From Rossellomorea aquimaris (GTDB lineage: Bacteria; Bacillota; Bacilli; Bacillales; Bacillaceae_B), in contig NZ_JAIVAT010000007.1 of assembly GCF_020172085.1 (NCBI RefSeq), positions 310,001 through 374,000 on the forward strand: a stretch of 64,000 nt of DNA, read 5' to 3'. Below the pieces are notes generated by a model. It was not told where the DNA came from and did no database searches. It saw only the letters and a program-made list of their open reading frames with translations. Below, piece after piece: positions 51,362-59,892 of this stretch (position 1 is the stretch's first letter; every line of letters begins with the position of its first letter). Both the position numbers and the translations under genes were made by a program.

Positions 51362-52264
51362 ATGAACGATGAATTAAATAGTAAACACTTTATGCTAGAA
51401 AAGATCAAGGATGGCATCTATGCAGCCATATCAAAGCTTGGTGGCGGGGCAGTAGGAAATGCCGGGTTTGTGGATTTGGGCGATGTGCTAATTGTGTTTG
51501 ATACGTTTAACACGCAGCAAGCTTCGAAAGACCTGAGGGATATCGCTGAAAGAATCACGAATAAGAAGGTCACATTTGTTATCAATAGTCATTGGCACGG
51601 AGATCATATTCGTGGTAATCAAACGTTTAAGGATCTTCCTATCATCTCAAGCGAGACCACTTTGGCAAAAATGAAAGAAATCCATCCTCCCAGAATAGAG
51701 AAGCAGAAAGCGGACCTCGATGGACTCAATCAATATATAGAATCTCTTGAAAAGCAGCTTGATGATGAAGACGGTGATTTGAAGCTTCAAGATCAGATTA
51801 GCTTTTTACATGAATTGAAACGTTCGTTGCCGGACCTGGAGCTGGTCTTACCTAATGAAACATTTCTGAAAGAGGGAACTTTGACGGGAACAAAGCGAAG
51901 CGCAAAATGGTTTACTCTGGGGGGAGGACACTCTTTCTGTGATAGCATGCTTTATATTCCTGAAGAGAAGGTAATCTTCATGGGAGATTTGGTATTTGTT
52001 CAGTGTCATCCGACATTCTTTGATGAAACTGATCCAAAGAAGTGGAGGGGGATTTTAAAAGAAGTGAGGGAAATGGATATCGAAAGGGTCATTCCAGGAC
52101 ACGGGCCGATCGGGATGAAAGAAGATATTGATAAAATGATTGACTATATTACGCACCTATTGTCCATTCAAGATATAGAAAATGCTGAAATCCCTCCGTT
52201 GTTTAGCGATTGGTCTTCTTCAGAAGTCTACTTCGAGAATATAAAGAGGATTCATACCTATTAA
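51362..52264 (+). CDS. MBL-fold metallo-hydrolase
   Basis: 300 aa. The metal-binding motif is NSHWHGDHIRGNQ (His77, His79, Asp81, His82), with the downstream ligands in GGGHSFCDSML and FMGDLVF, and the final histidine in VIPGHGPIG. A helical insertion of about 55 residues (RIEKQKADLDGLNQYIESLEKQLDDEDGDLKLQDQ) sits between them. Glyoxalase II-, lactonase- or lactamase-like reactions are possible; the substrate is unknown. RBS AAAGAGGTG. Confidence 0.82.
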   Translation: MNDELNSKHFMLEKIKDGIYAAISKLGGGAVGNAGFVDLGDVLIVFDTFNTQQASKDLRDIAERITNKKVTFVINSHWHGDHIRGNQTFKDLPIISSETTLAKMKEIHPPRIEKQKADLDGLNQYIESLEKQLDDEDGDLKLQDQISFLHELKRSLPDLELVLPNETFLKEGTLTGTKRSAKWFTLGGGHSFCDSMLYIPEEKVIFMGDLVFVQCHPTFFDETDPKKWRGILKEVREMDIERVIPGHGPIGMKEDIDKMIDYITHLLSIQDIENAEIPPLFSDWSSSEVYFENIKRIHTY

Positions 52265-52375
52265 AAACAAAATCGTATGATTTTCTTTTTACATGGAAGT
52301 GGAGAGTTGCATAAACAACATGAAACCAACACGTACTCTCATTCGTATAATATGAAAACCCACGGAGGTGCAACC

Positions 52376-52558
52376 ATGTACGAATATACATTTGTTCAAA
52401 CCAGTTTAGGAGGATTCTTCACCGAGCCGAGGCACAGGGAGATCATCGAGGAGTATGCTGCTGACGGATGGCGATTGGTCCAGGTGCTGCCGCTCAAGTA
52501 CAACGGGAACGGAAAACCGACGGATTATGAAATCATTTTTGAAAGATCGATATCGTGA
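52376..52558 (+). CDS. DUF4177 domain small protein
   Basis: 60 aa: MYEYTFVQTSLGGFF, HREIIEEYAADGWRLVQVLP, YEIIFERSIS. This strand-helix-strand pattern with the Asp-Gly-Trp-Arg-Leu motif is typical of DUF4177 proteins; the function is unknown. RBS CGGAGGTG. Its own terminator follows. Confidence 0.75.
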   Translation: MYEYTFVQTSLGGFFTEPRHREIIEEYAADGWRLVQVLPLKYNGNGKPTDYEIIFERSIS

Positions 52559-52591
52559 ATGGCATAAAGAAGAAAGTTGATTGAAAGATAG

Positions 52592-52630
52592 AGGAATCCA
52601 TAGAAACCATGGGTTCCTCTATCATTTTTT
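52592..52630 (+). terminator. Terminator after the DUF4177 gene
   Basis: AGAGGAATCC / GGGTTCCTCT stem followed by ATCATTTTTT. Confidence 0.7.
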
Positions 52631-52712
52631 CTATCACAATGGTTATTCATCTAAGCAATGAAGCTACTACGATCATATACTACATCATCCTCTTACAAAG
52701 GAGGTGAATAGT

Positions 52713-53090
52713 ATGCCTTATGCTGTAAAGTTAGTAGGAGCACCGTCTTTCACGACTGTTGGGCAGCAGCAGCCTCTTCAGGTTTGTGCTTTGTCAACGG
52801 AAGAAGTCGAAGTGCCAACATATGTTCAAGTGACTTTAGGTGACAAGGATCAAAGGCACGATATTGAATTTTCATTCAGTAATGGATTTCCGATTGAGTT
52901 TAATAGTGTCGGAGTTCATATATTTGATCCTGCTACGCTAAACTCTTGTGCAAATATTGTCACCACGTTTAATCGACGAGGATTATATTATTTTTATGTT
53001 GAACTAAAAAATAGTAATAATAATGAAACGCTGGATAGAGAAGTAGTAGTTGTGAGAGTGAGTAGAAATAAAGAGTGTGCAAAAAAATAG
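52713..53090 (+). CDS. Small beta-rich protein, hypothetical
   Basis: 125 aa: MPYAVKLVGAPSFTTVGQQQ at the start, then VQVTLGDKDQRHDIEFSFSNGFPIEF and GLYYFYVELKNSNNNETLDREVVVVRVS. The alternating hydrophobic pattern suggests an Ig-like sandwich. No signal peptide. The ribosome site AAAGGAGGTGA is near perfect, predicting strong translation. No family is recognised; a coat- or surface-like structural protein is only a guess. Confidence 0.65.
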   Translation: MPYAVKLVGAPSFTTVGQQQPLQVCALSTEEVEVPTYVQVTLGDKDQRHDIEFSFSNGFPIEFNSVGVHIFDPATLNSCANIVTTFNRRGLYYFYVELKNSNNNETLDREVVVVRVSRNKECAKK

Positions 53091-53150
53091 AACATGTAAG
53101 GGGCATTTAGAAAGTTATCGGCGATTCTTTCTAGTAGGGTAGGTAGATTA

Positions 53151-53203
53151 GGGCTGGCCAAAACATCGATTGATATCGATGTTTTGGGTCAGCCCTTTTT
53201 GAA
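53151..53203. terminator. Terminator between convergent genes
   Basis: GGGCTGGCCAAAACATCGAT and its near complement form a stem of about 20 bp with a TGAT loop and a T run on the plus side; it abuts the nagZ stop and can serve both directions. Confidence 0.8.
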
Positions 53204-54403
53204 TTATTCAAGGATTTTTGAGTTGACTGAGTCGATTGATTGGTTTAGATCCGTCAGGTCGACTTCGCCAGTCTGGGTATCTTCCAGACTGTATGATCGT
53301 TTTAATTGAATGATTCTTTTTACACTTTCATCAATCCGTTCCTCTGAGATCTCACCCTTTTCCACCGCTGATTTCAGTGCTTCCAAAGCCGTCACGGCCT
53401 TTTGGGCATCATGGGCGATGAGGATCAGGTCGCTGCCGGCTTTGACGGCTTGAACTGCGGCGTCTCCCATTCCGTAGTTATCCGCAATGGCTTTCATGGT
53501 CATATCATCGGTGATGACGACGCCTTTGTAGTCAAGCTTTTCCCGTAAAAGCTCTGTCACGACGCTCTTGGATAATGATGACGGATAGGTGTCATCAATC
53601 TTGGGAAGCAGGATGTGTGCGACCATGACGAGGTCTGCTCCGTCATCGATGGCACGCTTGAATGGGATCAGCTCAAGGGACTGGAGTTCTTGCAGGCTCT
53701 TGTTGACAACGGGGAGCGCAAGATGGGAGTCGACGGAAGTGTCTCCGTGGCCGGGGAAGTGCTTGATCGACGAAATGACTCCTTGGGACTCTATTCCTTT
53801 CATCGTCTGGATCCCTAATTCGCTGACGATATCCGGATCAGCACTGAAGGAGCGGTCTCCGATGATGGGATTATCCGGATTGCTGTTTACGTCCAGTACG
53901 GGTGCGAAGTTCAGGTTGAATCCGAACTCTTTCAGCTCTTGACCAAGAAGGGTACCCACTTCATAGGAGATGTCGGGATCGTTCGCGTTTCCGATCTTTT
54001 GATTGGTAGGGAAGTTGACAAGCCCTCCAGGGAGTCTCGTCACATTCCCCCCTTCCTGGTCGACGCTCAATAGAAGGGGAAGAGGGTTATCGGTGTTGGC
54101 GTCCTTCAGTTGGTTCAGGAATCGGACGGTTTGTTCCGGTCCCTTCAAGTGATCCGAGAAGAAGATGAATCCTCCGACTTTGTGTGTCTGGATCAGTTTT
54201 TTCGTCGGTTCATCCATCTGGGTCCCATTGACGCCGGCTACGAGCATCTGGCCGATTTTTTCATCGAGGGTCATGTCGGAGATCAAGGAATGGTGGTGAT
54301 CTTCCCGGTTTTTACCCCCAATCGGATTGATGGCGAAATAGGACAGAATGAATACTAAGATCATGACGGTTAAAAGAGAATAGCCAATCTTTTTTTTTGA
54401 CAT
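53204..54403 (-). CDS. nagZ: Beta-N-acetylglucosaminidase, GH3 (NagZ-like)
   Basis: 399 aa. An N-terminal hydrophobic anchor (YSLLTVMILVFILSYFAI) precedes a GH3 catalytic domain: MTLDEKIGQMLVAG, LLLSVDQEGGNVTRLPGG, LNFAPVLDVNSNPDNPIIGDRSF, the NagZ-specific loop IKHFPGHGDTSVDSHLALP with the Asp/His dyad, and VVITDDMTMKAI with the nucleophile Asp. It releases GlcNAc from muropeptides during wall recycling, outside the membrane. It is shorter than B. subtilis NagZ, which carries an extra C-terminal domain. RBS GAAAGGAA. Confidence 0.87.
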   Translation of the reverse strand: MSKKKIGYSLLTVMILVFILSYFAINPIGGKNREDHHHSLISDMTLDEKIGQMLVAGVNGTQMDEPTKKLIQTHKVGGFIFFSDHLKGPEQTVRFLNQLKDANTDNPLPLLLSVDQEGGNVTRLPGGLVNFPTNQKIGNANDPDISYEVGTLLGQELKEFGFNLNFAPVLDVNSNPDNPIIGDRSFSADPDIVSELGIQTMKGIESQGVISSIKHFPGHGDTSVDSHLALPVVNKSLQELQSLELIPFKRAIDDGADLVMVAHILLPKIDDTYPSSLSKSVVTELLREKLDYKGVVITDDMTMKAIADNYGMGDAAVQAVKAGSDLILIAHDAQKAVTALEALKSAVEKGEISEERIDESVKRIIQLKRSYSLEDTQTGEVDLTDLNQSIDSVNSKILE

Positions 54404-54478
54404 ATTGATGTTCCTTTCGATATTGGATACTTGGTATCATTCTGTTCGTATCTGCTGTGCTGTAAACGGAAAAATAGA

Positions 54479-54508
54479 AAAAGACCCGGTATGAACGGGT
54501 CTTTTAGT
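54479..54508 (-). terminator. Terminator of the lrgAB operon
   Basis: AAAAGACCCG / CGGGTCTTTT stem with a short loop and A/T runs on both sides; it lies downstream of lrgB on the minus strand. Confidence 0.75.
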
Positions 54509-54582
54509 CATTTTCACTCTTTTTCTTCCAGCATAACACTCCTGATGTACGCTGGAATCCGTTAAATAAACCAATTTTTCTT

Positions 54583-54676
54583 AGATTTAATCCTTATCTC
54601 GGATTTATAATCCTGATATCCGATAATTAATCCTCGATTCGAATAATTGATCCAGACTTTCAATTATTCAACCGTT
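54583..54676. repeat. Phased intergenic array F (TTAATCC core, exactly 20-bp period)
   Basis: AATCC or variants start at 54589, 54609, 54629, 54649 (GATCC) and 54669 (CAACC): five cores at constant 20-bp spacing, with linkers such as TGATATCCGATA. It lies in the 3' region of lrgB upstream of its terminator. Confidence 0.72.
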
Positions 54677-54714
54677 TTGTCGAAAAATCTTTGCGGACAC
54701 TCAGAACGCATCAT

Positions 54715-55407
54715 CTAAATCTGAAACATCCACACCACAATCGGACCAAACACTGATCCAAAGAGGGCACTGAGCGTCATGGACACGGAACTCATGGAAA
54801 CAGTCAGCTCCCCGTATTCCATTGCTTTCGAGGTACCCAGGGCGTGGGATGCGCTGCCGAGGGCGATGCCGCGTCCAAGGGAACTGTGGATGCGCACCAT
54901 CTTTAGGATCATCGGTCCGAGTATGACGCCCGAGAAGCCGGCGATCATGACGAAGACGACGGTCATGGATGGAACGCCGCCGATACCTGATGCGATCTGG
55001 ATGGCGACGGGTGTCGTGATCGATTTCGGAACGATGGACAGGATTAAGTCATGGTCGATGCCGAGAATCCGGGCGAACAGAAGTCCACTCACCATTCCGG
55101 TCAGAAGTCCGGCGAAGACGCCACCGATGATCGGGAACCGGTACTTCATCAGGATTTTCCGCTGTTTATACAGGGGATAGGCGAGGGCGACGACGGCCGG
55201 ACCAAGGAGGGAATGAATCCACTTCCCGCCGATCATATACTCCTCATAGGGTATATGCATAGAGATCAACAGTCCGACGATTACGATCGTGGTCGTCAGT
55301 ACCGGGATCAGTACGGGATACGAAAACCGCTGATACACCTTTACCATGGCAAAATAAAGGACAGCGGTGAGGGTGATGATCAGGATTGCGATAAATGCTT
55401 GCTGCAT
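54715..55407 (-). CDS. lrgB: LrgB-family membrane protein
   Basis: 230 aa with six or more transmembrane helices: WIHSLLGPAVVALAYPLYKQR, SIVPKSITTPVAIQIASGIGGVPSMTVVFVMIAGFSGVILGP and RGIALGSASHALGTSKAMEYGE are family hallmarks. Known roles are control of murein hydrolase activity and, for the B. subtilis relative PftB, pyruvate transport with the LrgA-type partner. It overlaps lrgA by 28 bp. Confidence 0.88.
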   Translation of the reverse strand: MQQAFIAILIITLTAVLYFAMVKVYQRFSYPVLIPVLTTTIVIVGLLISMHIPYEEYMIGGKWIHSLLGPAVVALAYPLYKQRKILMKYRFPIIGGVFAGLLTGMVSGLLFARILGIDHDLILSIVPKSITTPVAIQIASGIGGVPSMTVVFVMIAGFSGVILGPMILKMVRIHSSLGRGIALGSASHALGTSKAMEYGELTVSMSSVSMTLSALFGSVFGPIVVWMFQI

Positions 55408-55775
55408 AGATGTTCCCTTCTTTCAGATCGTTTCTCTAAGTGCTGGCTGGCAAATCCGGATGCGGCCATGGTCACGACGGTACTCACCACAACGATGAAA
55501 AAGAGCATGGCACCGGTCCCGGAAAGTAGAGACGGATAGTTTATGACCCCGGTCATAGCCGGAATGAATAATAACGGAAGGATGGCGAGTAAAAAGCTTG
55601 CTCCATCTTCCACGATCATCACGGGGACTATTTTGAACGACAAGCATGCAAGAAGCAGGATCAACCCGATGATGCTCCCGGGTACAGGTAGATCAAGGAC
55701 TTGTTCGACGGCTCCCCCTATAAAGGAAAAGGCATAAAGAATGCCGATTTGGATGAGTATCCGAATGATTTTCAT
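55380..55775 (-). CDS. lrgA: LrgA/CidA-family holin-like protein
   Basis: 131 aa with four transmembrane helices: GILYAFSFIGGAVEQVLDLPVPGSIIGLILLLACLSFKIVPV, then LLFIPAMTGVINY. This is the holin-like partner of LrgB. Ribosome site weak (AGAAG). The divergent MarR gene and an inverted repeat between them suggest local control; a cre-like site at 55819-55832 suggests glucose repression. Together with lrgB it may transport pyruvate, as PftAB does. Confidence 0.85.
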   Translation of the reverse strand: MKIIRILIQIGILYAFSFIGGAVEQVLDLPVPGSIIGLILLLACLSFKIVPVMIVEDGASFLLAILPLLFIPAMTGVINYPSLLSGTGAMLFFIVVVSTVVTMAASGFASQHLEKRSERREHLCSKHLSQS

Positions 55776-55818
55776 AACACAGGGCTTCTACTGGAAAGCC
55801 CTTTTTCCCCACCTTTCA

Positions 55819-55832
55819 ATGAAAACGCTTTA
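55819..55832. promoter_or_regulatory. cre-like site upstream of lrgAB
   Basis: TGAAAACGCTTTAC matches the 5' and central part of the CcpA consensus TGWAARCGYTWNCW, with a mismatch near the 3' end. CcpA control of pyruvate-type LrgAB systems is known. Confidence 0.45.
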
Positions 55833-55845
55833 CTTTTCCTGGGAT

Positions 55846-55885
55846 TACTTGTACGATACAACTATATATATTTGTATTATACAAG
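55846..55885. promoter_or_regulatory. MarR-type operator between lrgA and marR
   Basis: ACTTGTACGATACAA (55846-55860) and TTGTATTATACAAGT (55871-55885) are inverted repeats matching at 13 of 15 positions, 10 bp apart, in the divergent intergenic region. Confidence 0.65.
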
Positions 55886-55943
55886 TACTTGAATTGATGT
55901 CAATGAATCTGTTAGATTGACTGACAAAAAAAGGAGGATATCT

Positions 55944-56375
55944 GTGTCCGAAGAGAACTCTATTGAGCGGATTGAATATGAATTGACGACCCTGATCAGA
56001 AAAGCAGTATTCCGGGATCAGTCCGAACGGAAAATCGGGATATTGGAGCGGTCCGCCTACCTGCTGATGAGGCAGCTGGATGAACACGGGCCATCACGAT
56101 TGAAGGAGCTTGCCGAAGCGTTCCAACTCGATATTTCGACGTTGTCCAGACAGGCGGCCACACTTGAATCGAAGGGGCTCATTCAAAGATTCTCAGATCC
56201 AAGTGACGGAAGGGTAAGCGTATTTGATCTGACGGAGGTAGGAAAGGAAAAGCTTGTTATCGACAGTCGGAAGAGGCTCGAGTGGTATGAAGACCTGCTT
56301 GAAGGCTGGTCCAATGAGGAGAAGAAAGTATTCGGGGAACTTTTGGTCCGGATGAACGGGGCATTTGATGAATGA
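55944..56375 (+). CDS. MarR-family regulator, divergent from lrgAB
   Basis: 143 aa. Winged helix RSAYLLMRQLDEHGPSRLKELAEAFQLDISTLSRQAATLESKGLIQRFSDPSDGRVSVFDLTEVG. The GTG at 55944 follows AAGGAGG; the upstream frame lacks support. It probably binds the 15-bp inverted repeat in the shared promoter region. Note that lrgAB is more often controlled by LytTR or LysR regulators. Confidence 0.85.
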   Translation: MSEENSIERIEYELTTLIRKAVFRDQSERKIGILERSAYLLMRQLDEHGPSRLKELAEAFQLDISTLSRQAATLESKGLIQRFSDPSDGRVSVFDLTEVGKEKLVIDSRKRLEWYEDLLEGWSNEEKKVFGELLVRMNGAFDE

Positions 56376-56474
56376 AATAGGTTTGCTTTCTGGTATGTGC
56401 AGATATCAGGAGGCAGCCTTTTTTTTGTCGAAAAATAACCGTTGACTATGGAAATATCTAACAGTAAAATAAAA

Positions 56475-56488
56475 ATTGATTAATCAAT
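56475..56488. promoter_or_regulatory. TetR-type operator
   Basis: ATTGATTAATCAAT is a perfect 14-bp palindrome 28 bp upstream of the tetR start, of the TGATTAATCA type often bound by small TetR repressors. Confidence 0.55.
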
Positions 56489-56516
56489 CATTTTTGAGAA
56501 AAGAGGGGGGAGCATT

Positions 56517-57122
56517 ATGTCACGAGAGGAAAAAATGATGAAAAAGAGAGCGGCGATTCTAGGGGCGGCCGTTAAAACATATAGCGAAAACGGATTTGCC
56601 GAAACGACCATCTCGGCTATTGCCAAGGAAGCAGGGGTCAGCTTCGGATCCGTGTTTACGTATTTTGCCACAAAGGAAGTGCTCTTTGAAGCGGCGATCC
56701 TGGAGCCCCTGGAGGAAATCAAGCCGTACTTTAGTGAGATAGAGGAACGGTACAGCGGGAGCCCGATGGAGATGGTCAGAAGCATGATCGATTGCCAGCT
56801 GGATGTGTTTGCAAGAAATAAGGATTTCCTCCGCCTCTCCCAGCAGGTATTGGCGAGGCCTGACCGCTATCCTGTGCTGTTTGCAGACTTGAGTGCCTTT
56901 GTCGATGTCTTTGCAGAGCGTATTTATCCCGTCATCGAGAAGGGACAGAAGCAAGGGGTTTTCTATGAAGGATCGCCGGTATTGATCGCTCAATCCTACA
57001 TATCCCTTTTGAATGGATTGCGGCTAACCTTTGTCGATGACCACACGAATCTGATCTGGAACAATATGAAAATACAGGCCCTGCGGCTATTTGGTCCTGT
57101 AACGGAAGGGTGGGAATCGTAA
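56517..57122 (+). CDS. TetR/AcrR-family regulator
   Basis: 201 aa. N-terminal HTH: RAAILGAAVKTYSENGFAETTISAIAKEAGVSFGSVFTYFATKEVLF; the C-terminal ligand domain is variable. RBS GAGGGGGGAG. Its stop overlaps the start of the MFS gene by one base (TAATG), so the two are coupled. It is likely a repressor of the exporter, as in B. subtilis YfiR/YfiS. Confidence 0.87.
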   Translation: MSREEKMMKKRAAILGAAVKTYSENGFAETTISAIAKEAGVSFGSVFTYFATKEVLFEAAILEPLEEIKPYFSEIEERYSGSPMEMVRSMIDCQLDVFARNKDFLRLSQQVLARPDRYPVLFADLSAFVDVFAERIYPVIEKGQKQGVFYEGSPVLIAQSYISLLNGLRLTFVDDHTNLIWNNMKIQALRLFGPVTEGWES

Positions 57123-58396
57123 TGAGAATACGGGATATTCATCCGAATCTGAAGTTGCGGCTTGCCATGCAGTTCATCGGTGGACTTGTATCCATGGCCG
57201 TCATTCCATTCATGGCCATCTATTTCGCCCAGAAAATCGGTGCCACCCAAACAGGGGTCATTCTTGTCCTGATCGTCATCAGCGGAATCATCGGCGGATT
57301 TATCGGCGGGCATATTTCCGATAAGGTAGGGCGCAGGAAGATTATGATTTATGCCGAACTCGGAATCATGGCGACGTACTTATTCATTGCCCTGTGCAAT
57401 TCACCGTGGTTCGACCTTCCGTACGTCACGGCGACGTTCTTCGTATTCAATATGTTTGCCGGCGGGATGTTCCAGCCTGCTGCACAGGCGATGATCATCG
57501 ATGTGACCGATTCGGTTTCAAGAAAGCTCGTGTTCACGGTCAGCTACTGGCTTGGGAATCTTGCCACGGCCATCGGGGGCATCGTTGGAGCTTTTCTATT
57601 TAAAGCGTACCTGTTTGAATTATTCCTCGGGATTACTGGGATCACACTCCTGTCCGTCCTGATCACCATTTTCTTCATCTCAGAAACCTACACACCGGAA
57701 CCTTCTACTACTCAAAGCAGTTCTTCTTCCAATAAGATGGTTCAGAGCTATTCAATCGTATTGAAAGATAAATTATTCATGATGTACATCATCGGTGCCG
57801 TCTTTATTTTGACGCTGGAGCAATCATTGACGAATTACGTCGGGATCCGTCTGGAGAGGGATATCCCTGAAGAGCAGTCTTCTCTCTTAGGCTTTGACTT
57901 CACCCTTGACGGTACGCGGATGCTCGGATTCCTGCGGACGGAAAATACGATTATCGTCGTGCTGCTATCCGCCGTCGTCTTATTTCTCTTTAAAAAGTGG
58001 AAGGACCGCTGGACGCTTGTGACTGGGATGTTCATCTTTTCTGTGTGTTTCAGCGCCTTTGCCTTCACAAACAATATTTTATTCCTCTTTATCCTGGGGT
58101 TTGTCGGAACGTTCGGGGAGCTCATGTATGTGCCGATCAAACAGGCGATGATCGGGGATCTGGCTCCGTCCAACGCCCGCAGTACGTACATGGCCTTTTA
58201 CAGTCTGACCTTTTATGGTGCCATGATCATTGCATCCCTTCTCATCATTGTAGGCGAATGGGTCAGCCCGCTGATGATGGGAGGTATCCTGTTGATCCTC
58301 GGTATGGCCGGGACCGTCATGTATCATATGATTACGAAAACGCTGGAAGCAAAGGGTGAAGTGGTGCAGGAAGTGAAAGCATCGGTTTCTTCGTAG
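57122..58396 (+). CDS. MFS transporter coupled to TetR
   Basis: 424 aa with 12 hydrophobic segments: LAMQFIGGLVSMAVIPFMAIYFAQKIGATQTG, motif A GGHISDKVGRRKIM, and FGELMYVPIKQAMIGDLAPSNARSTYMAFYSL in the second half. An outer loop of about 35 residues with LERDIPEEQSSLLGFD sits between helices 7 and 8. Drug or metabolite export is likely. The start ATG at 57122 overlaps the TetR stop. Confidence 0.85.
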   Translation: MRIRDIHPNLKLRLAMQFIGGLVSMAVIPFMAIYFAQKIGATQTGVILVLIVISGIIGGFIGGHISDKVGRRKIMIYAELGIMATYLFIALCNSPWFDLPYVTATFFVFNMFAGGMFQPAAQAMIIDVTDSVSRKLVFTVSYWLGNLATAIGGIVGAFLFKAYLFELFLGITGITLLSVLITIFFISETYTPEPSTTQSSSSSNKMVQSYSIVLKDKLFMMYIIGAVFILTLEQSLTNYVGIRLERDIPEEQSSLLGFDFTLDGTRMLGFLRTENTIIVVLLSAVVLFLFKKWKDRWTLVTGMFIFSVCFSAFAFTNNILFLFILGFVGTFGELMYVPIKQAMIGDLAPSNARSTYMAFYSLTFYGAMIIASLLIIVGEWVSPLMMGGILLILGMAGTVMYHMITKTLEAKGEVVQEVKASVSS

Positions 58397-58473
58397 CAAC
58401 AACTCGAGTTTGAGGAATGATTCAAAAATGAATCGAATATAAGCAGAAATAAAGGAATCAGAGGGATGGCGGG

Positions 58474-58986
58474 ATGAAAAAGTATCTCAAAAGATGGGGA
58501 ATCTTATTCCTATTGATCATGAGTTGTCTCGGAGCATTCAATCTATTAAGTCATAAAGGAAGGTTCGAAAAAGTAAGTCACGTGTCAGTTGATAAAGGAA
58601 TTTTTAACGAAAACCAGGTCGTTTATCTTGGCTACTTAATCAAATGGGAGGGGATCGGGACCCCTATCCTGGAGAAAGTAGAGCTGATTCTGAGTGATGG
58701 GACAATATTTAGAACAGAAGATGATCCCGATTTCGTTCAGTCTTTTATAAGTAAAAGGGATTTTGGATCAATGGAAGAGAATGAAGCAATAAAAGAAGGG
58801 CTGGTTCAATCCTTGCTTCCTGTGAAGGGGTACAAACCAGATAACGACTTCTCCTTAGTATTAAGGGTAAAACCAAAACATATTGAACCTGATCACGATA
58901 TCAGTTCTGTACGGATATTCTATAAAAAATTTGGTCAGTCTCAAACCCAAACCATTTTGTTTGATGAAGGAATTGTAACAGAGTAA
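58474..58986 (+). CDS. Membrane-anchored protein, hypothetical
   Basis: 170 aa. An N-terminal hydrophobic segment (RWGILFLLIMSCLGAFNLLS) is followed by an extracytoplasmic domain with VVYLGYLIKWEGIGTPILEKVELILSDG and DHDISSVRIFYKKFGQSQTQTILFDEGIV. A cysteine within the segment (MSCLG) is not a convincing lipobox. RBS GAGGGATGG. No family is recognised. Confidence 0.6.
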   Translation: MKKYLKRWGILFLLIMSCLGAFNLLSHKGRFEKVSHVSVDKGIFNENQVVYLGYLIKWEGIGTPILEKVELILSDGTIFRTEDDPDFVQSFISKRDFGSMEENEAIKEGLVQSLLPVKGYKPDNDFSLVLRVKPKHIEPDHDISSVRIFYKKFGQSQTQTILFDEGIVTE

Positions 58987-58993
58987 CGCTTAA

Positions 58994-59032
58994 TGAGGTC
59001 AGCCCCTTTATAAACATGCTGACCTCGTTTTC
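58994..59032. terminator. Terminator between convergent genes
   Basis: GAGGTCAGC / GCTGACCTC stem with CCCTTTATAAACAT-type loop and a T-rich 3' side. Confidence 0.75.
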
Positions 59033-59794
59033 TTATTGCTTCAATATAATCATCCTTTCCTCCATCTCACTTCTTTCATAGGCCTCCGCAATCCCCACCT
59101 TCTCAGTGGCACTCTTAGAGACTTTTTTGTAAGGTAAGTTCACTCGGAAATCCCTTTCAAAAGGATAAGCATCAAACGTCACCTCATGCTCATTCACCCA
59201 CCTTGCCTGTAGCTTTTGATTATCAGGGTGAAAGCTCTCTGTATTCTTGAATCCGTCCCTGAACCAGGGATGCTCGGTTTCTTTCACAACTCCCGGTTCG
59301 TTCAGGCAAAAGTATAGGGAGAGATTATCGGACAGTTGAAGCAACTGAAAATGTTGGGTGAGCAGTTCTTCGTCGAGATTCTGCAGGTGCTGACGGATGT
59401 TCTTCTGCCTAATCGCTTCATCCTGTAAAAAATGCAGGCAGTTTGGATCCTTGGATTTGGCAAAGAAGGAGCAGAAATGGAGACTGCACAGGAGTGCCGC
59501 ATAGAGGTTAACCTCCTCAACCTCATCCACACCAATCTTATAGAATGCAAGTTTAGGGAGGAGGGGATAGTCTGAAAAAGTAAAGGGAATCTGCTTCACG
59601 TCATTCCAGATCGGCGTGTCGTCAAGTCCGATCCAGCTCCGGTCGTGCTGATGGGCTGCATATACGAAGTCATCGAAGAGATCTTCGGATTTTAGTAGAT
59701 TCCGATTGAAATGTTTGATTGTTTCGCCGGATACATAAGCGTGGTCGTGTTGTTTGACCATAAGGAAGGATTCTTCGGTTTCTCGGATAATCAT
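59033..59794 (-). CDS. DUF3891 family protein
   Basis: 253 aa, cytoplasmic: KQHDHAYVSGETIKHFN, VYAAHQHDRSWIGLDDTPIWND, LYAALLCSLHFCSFF and WVNEHEVTFDAYPFERDF. Several conserved His/Asp (QHDHA, HQHDRSW, SLHF) suggest a metal-binding HD-like fold, but no activity is known for DUF3891. Confidence 0.75.
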   Translation of the reverse strand: MIIRETEESFLMVKQHDHAYVSGETIKHFNRNLLKSEDLFDDFVYAAHQHDRSWIGLDDTPIWNDVKQIPFTFSDYPLLPKLAFYKIGVDEVEEVNLYAALLCSLHFCSFFAKSKDPNCLHFLQDEAIRQKNIRQHLQNLDEELLTQHFQLLQLSDNLSLYFCLNEPGVVKETEHPWFRDGFKNTESFHPDNQKLQARWVNEHEVTFDAYPFERDFRVNLPYKKVSKSATEKVGIAEAYERSEMEERMIILKQ

Positions 59795-59854
59795 CGAATC
59801 AACACCCTTTTTATGACCATTATAGCAAACTAGACATCTTCTATTCAGTCAAAA

Positions 59855-59890
59855 AAAGATCGAAAGTAGCATGTACTTTCGATCTTTTAT
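59855..59890 (-). terminator. Terminator of the ycnK operon
   Basis: GATCGAAAGTA / TACTTTCGATC stem with A/T runs on both sides; it lies directly after the FixH-family gene on the minus strand. Confidence 0.8.
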
Positions 59891-59892
59891 CG

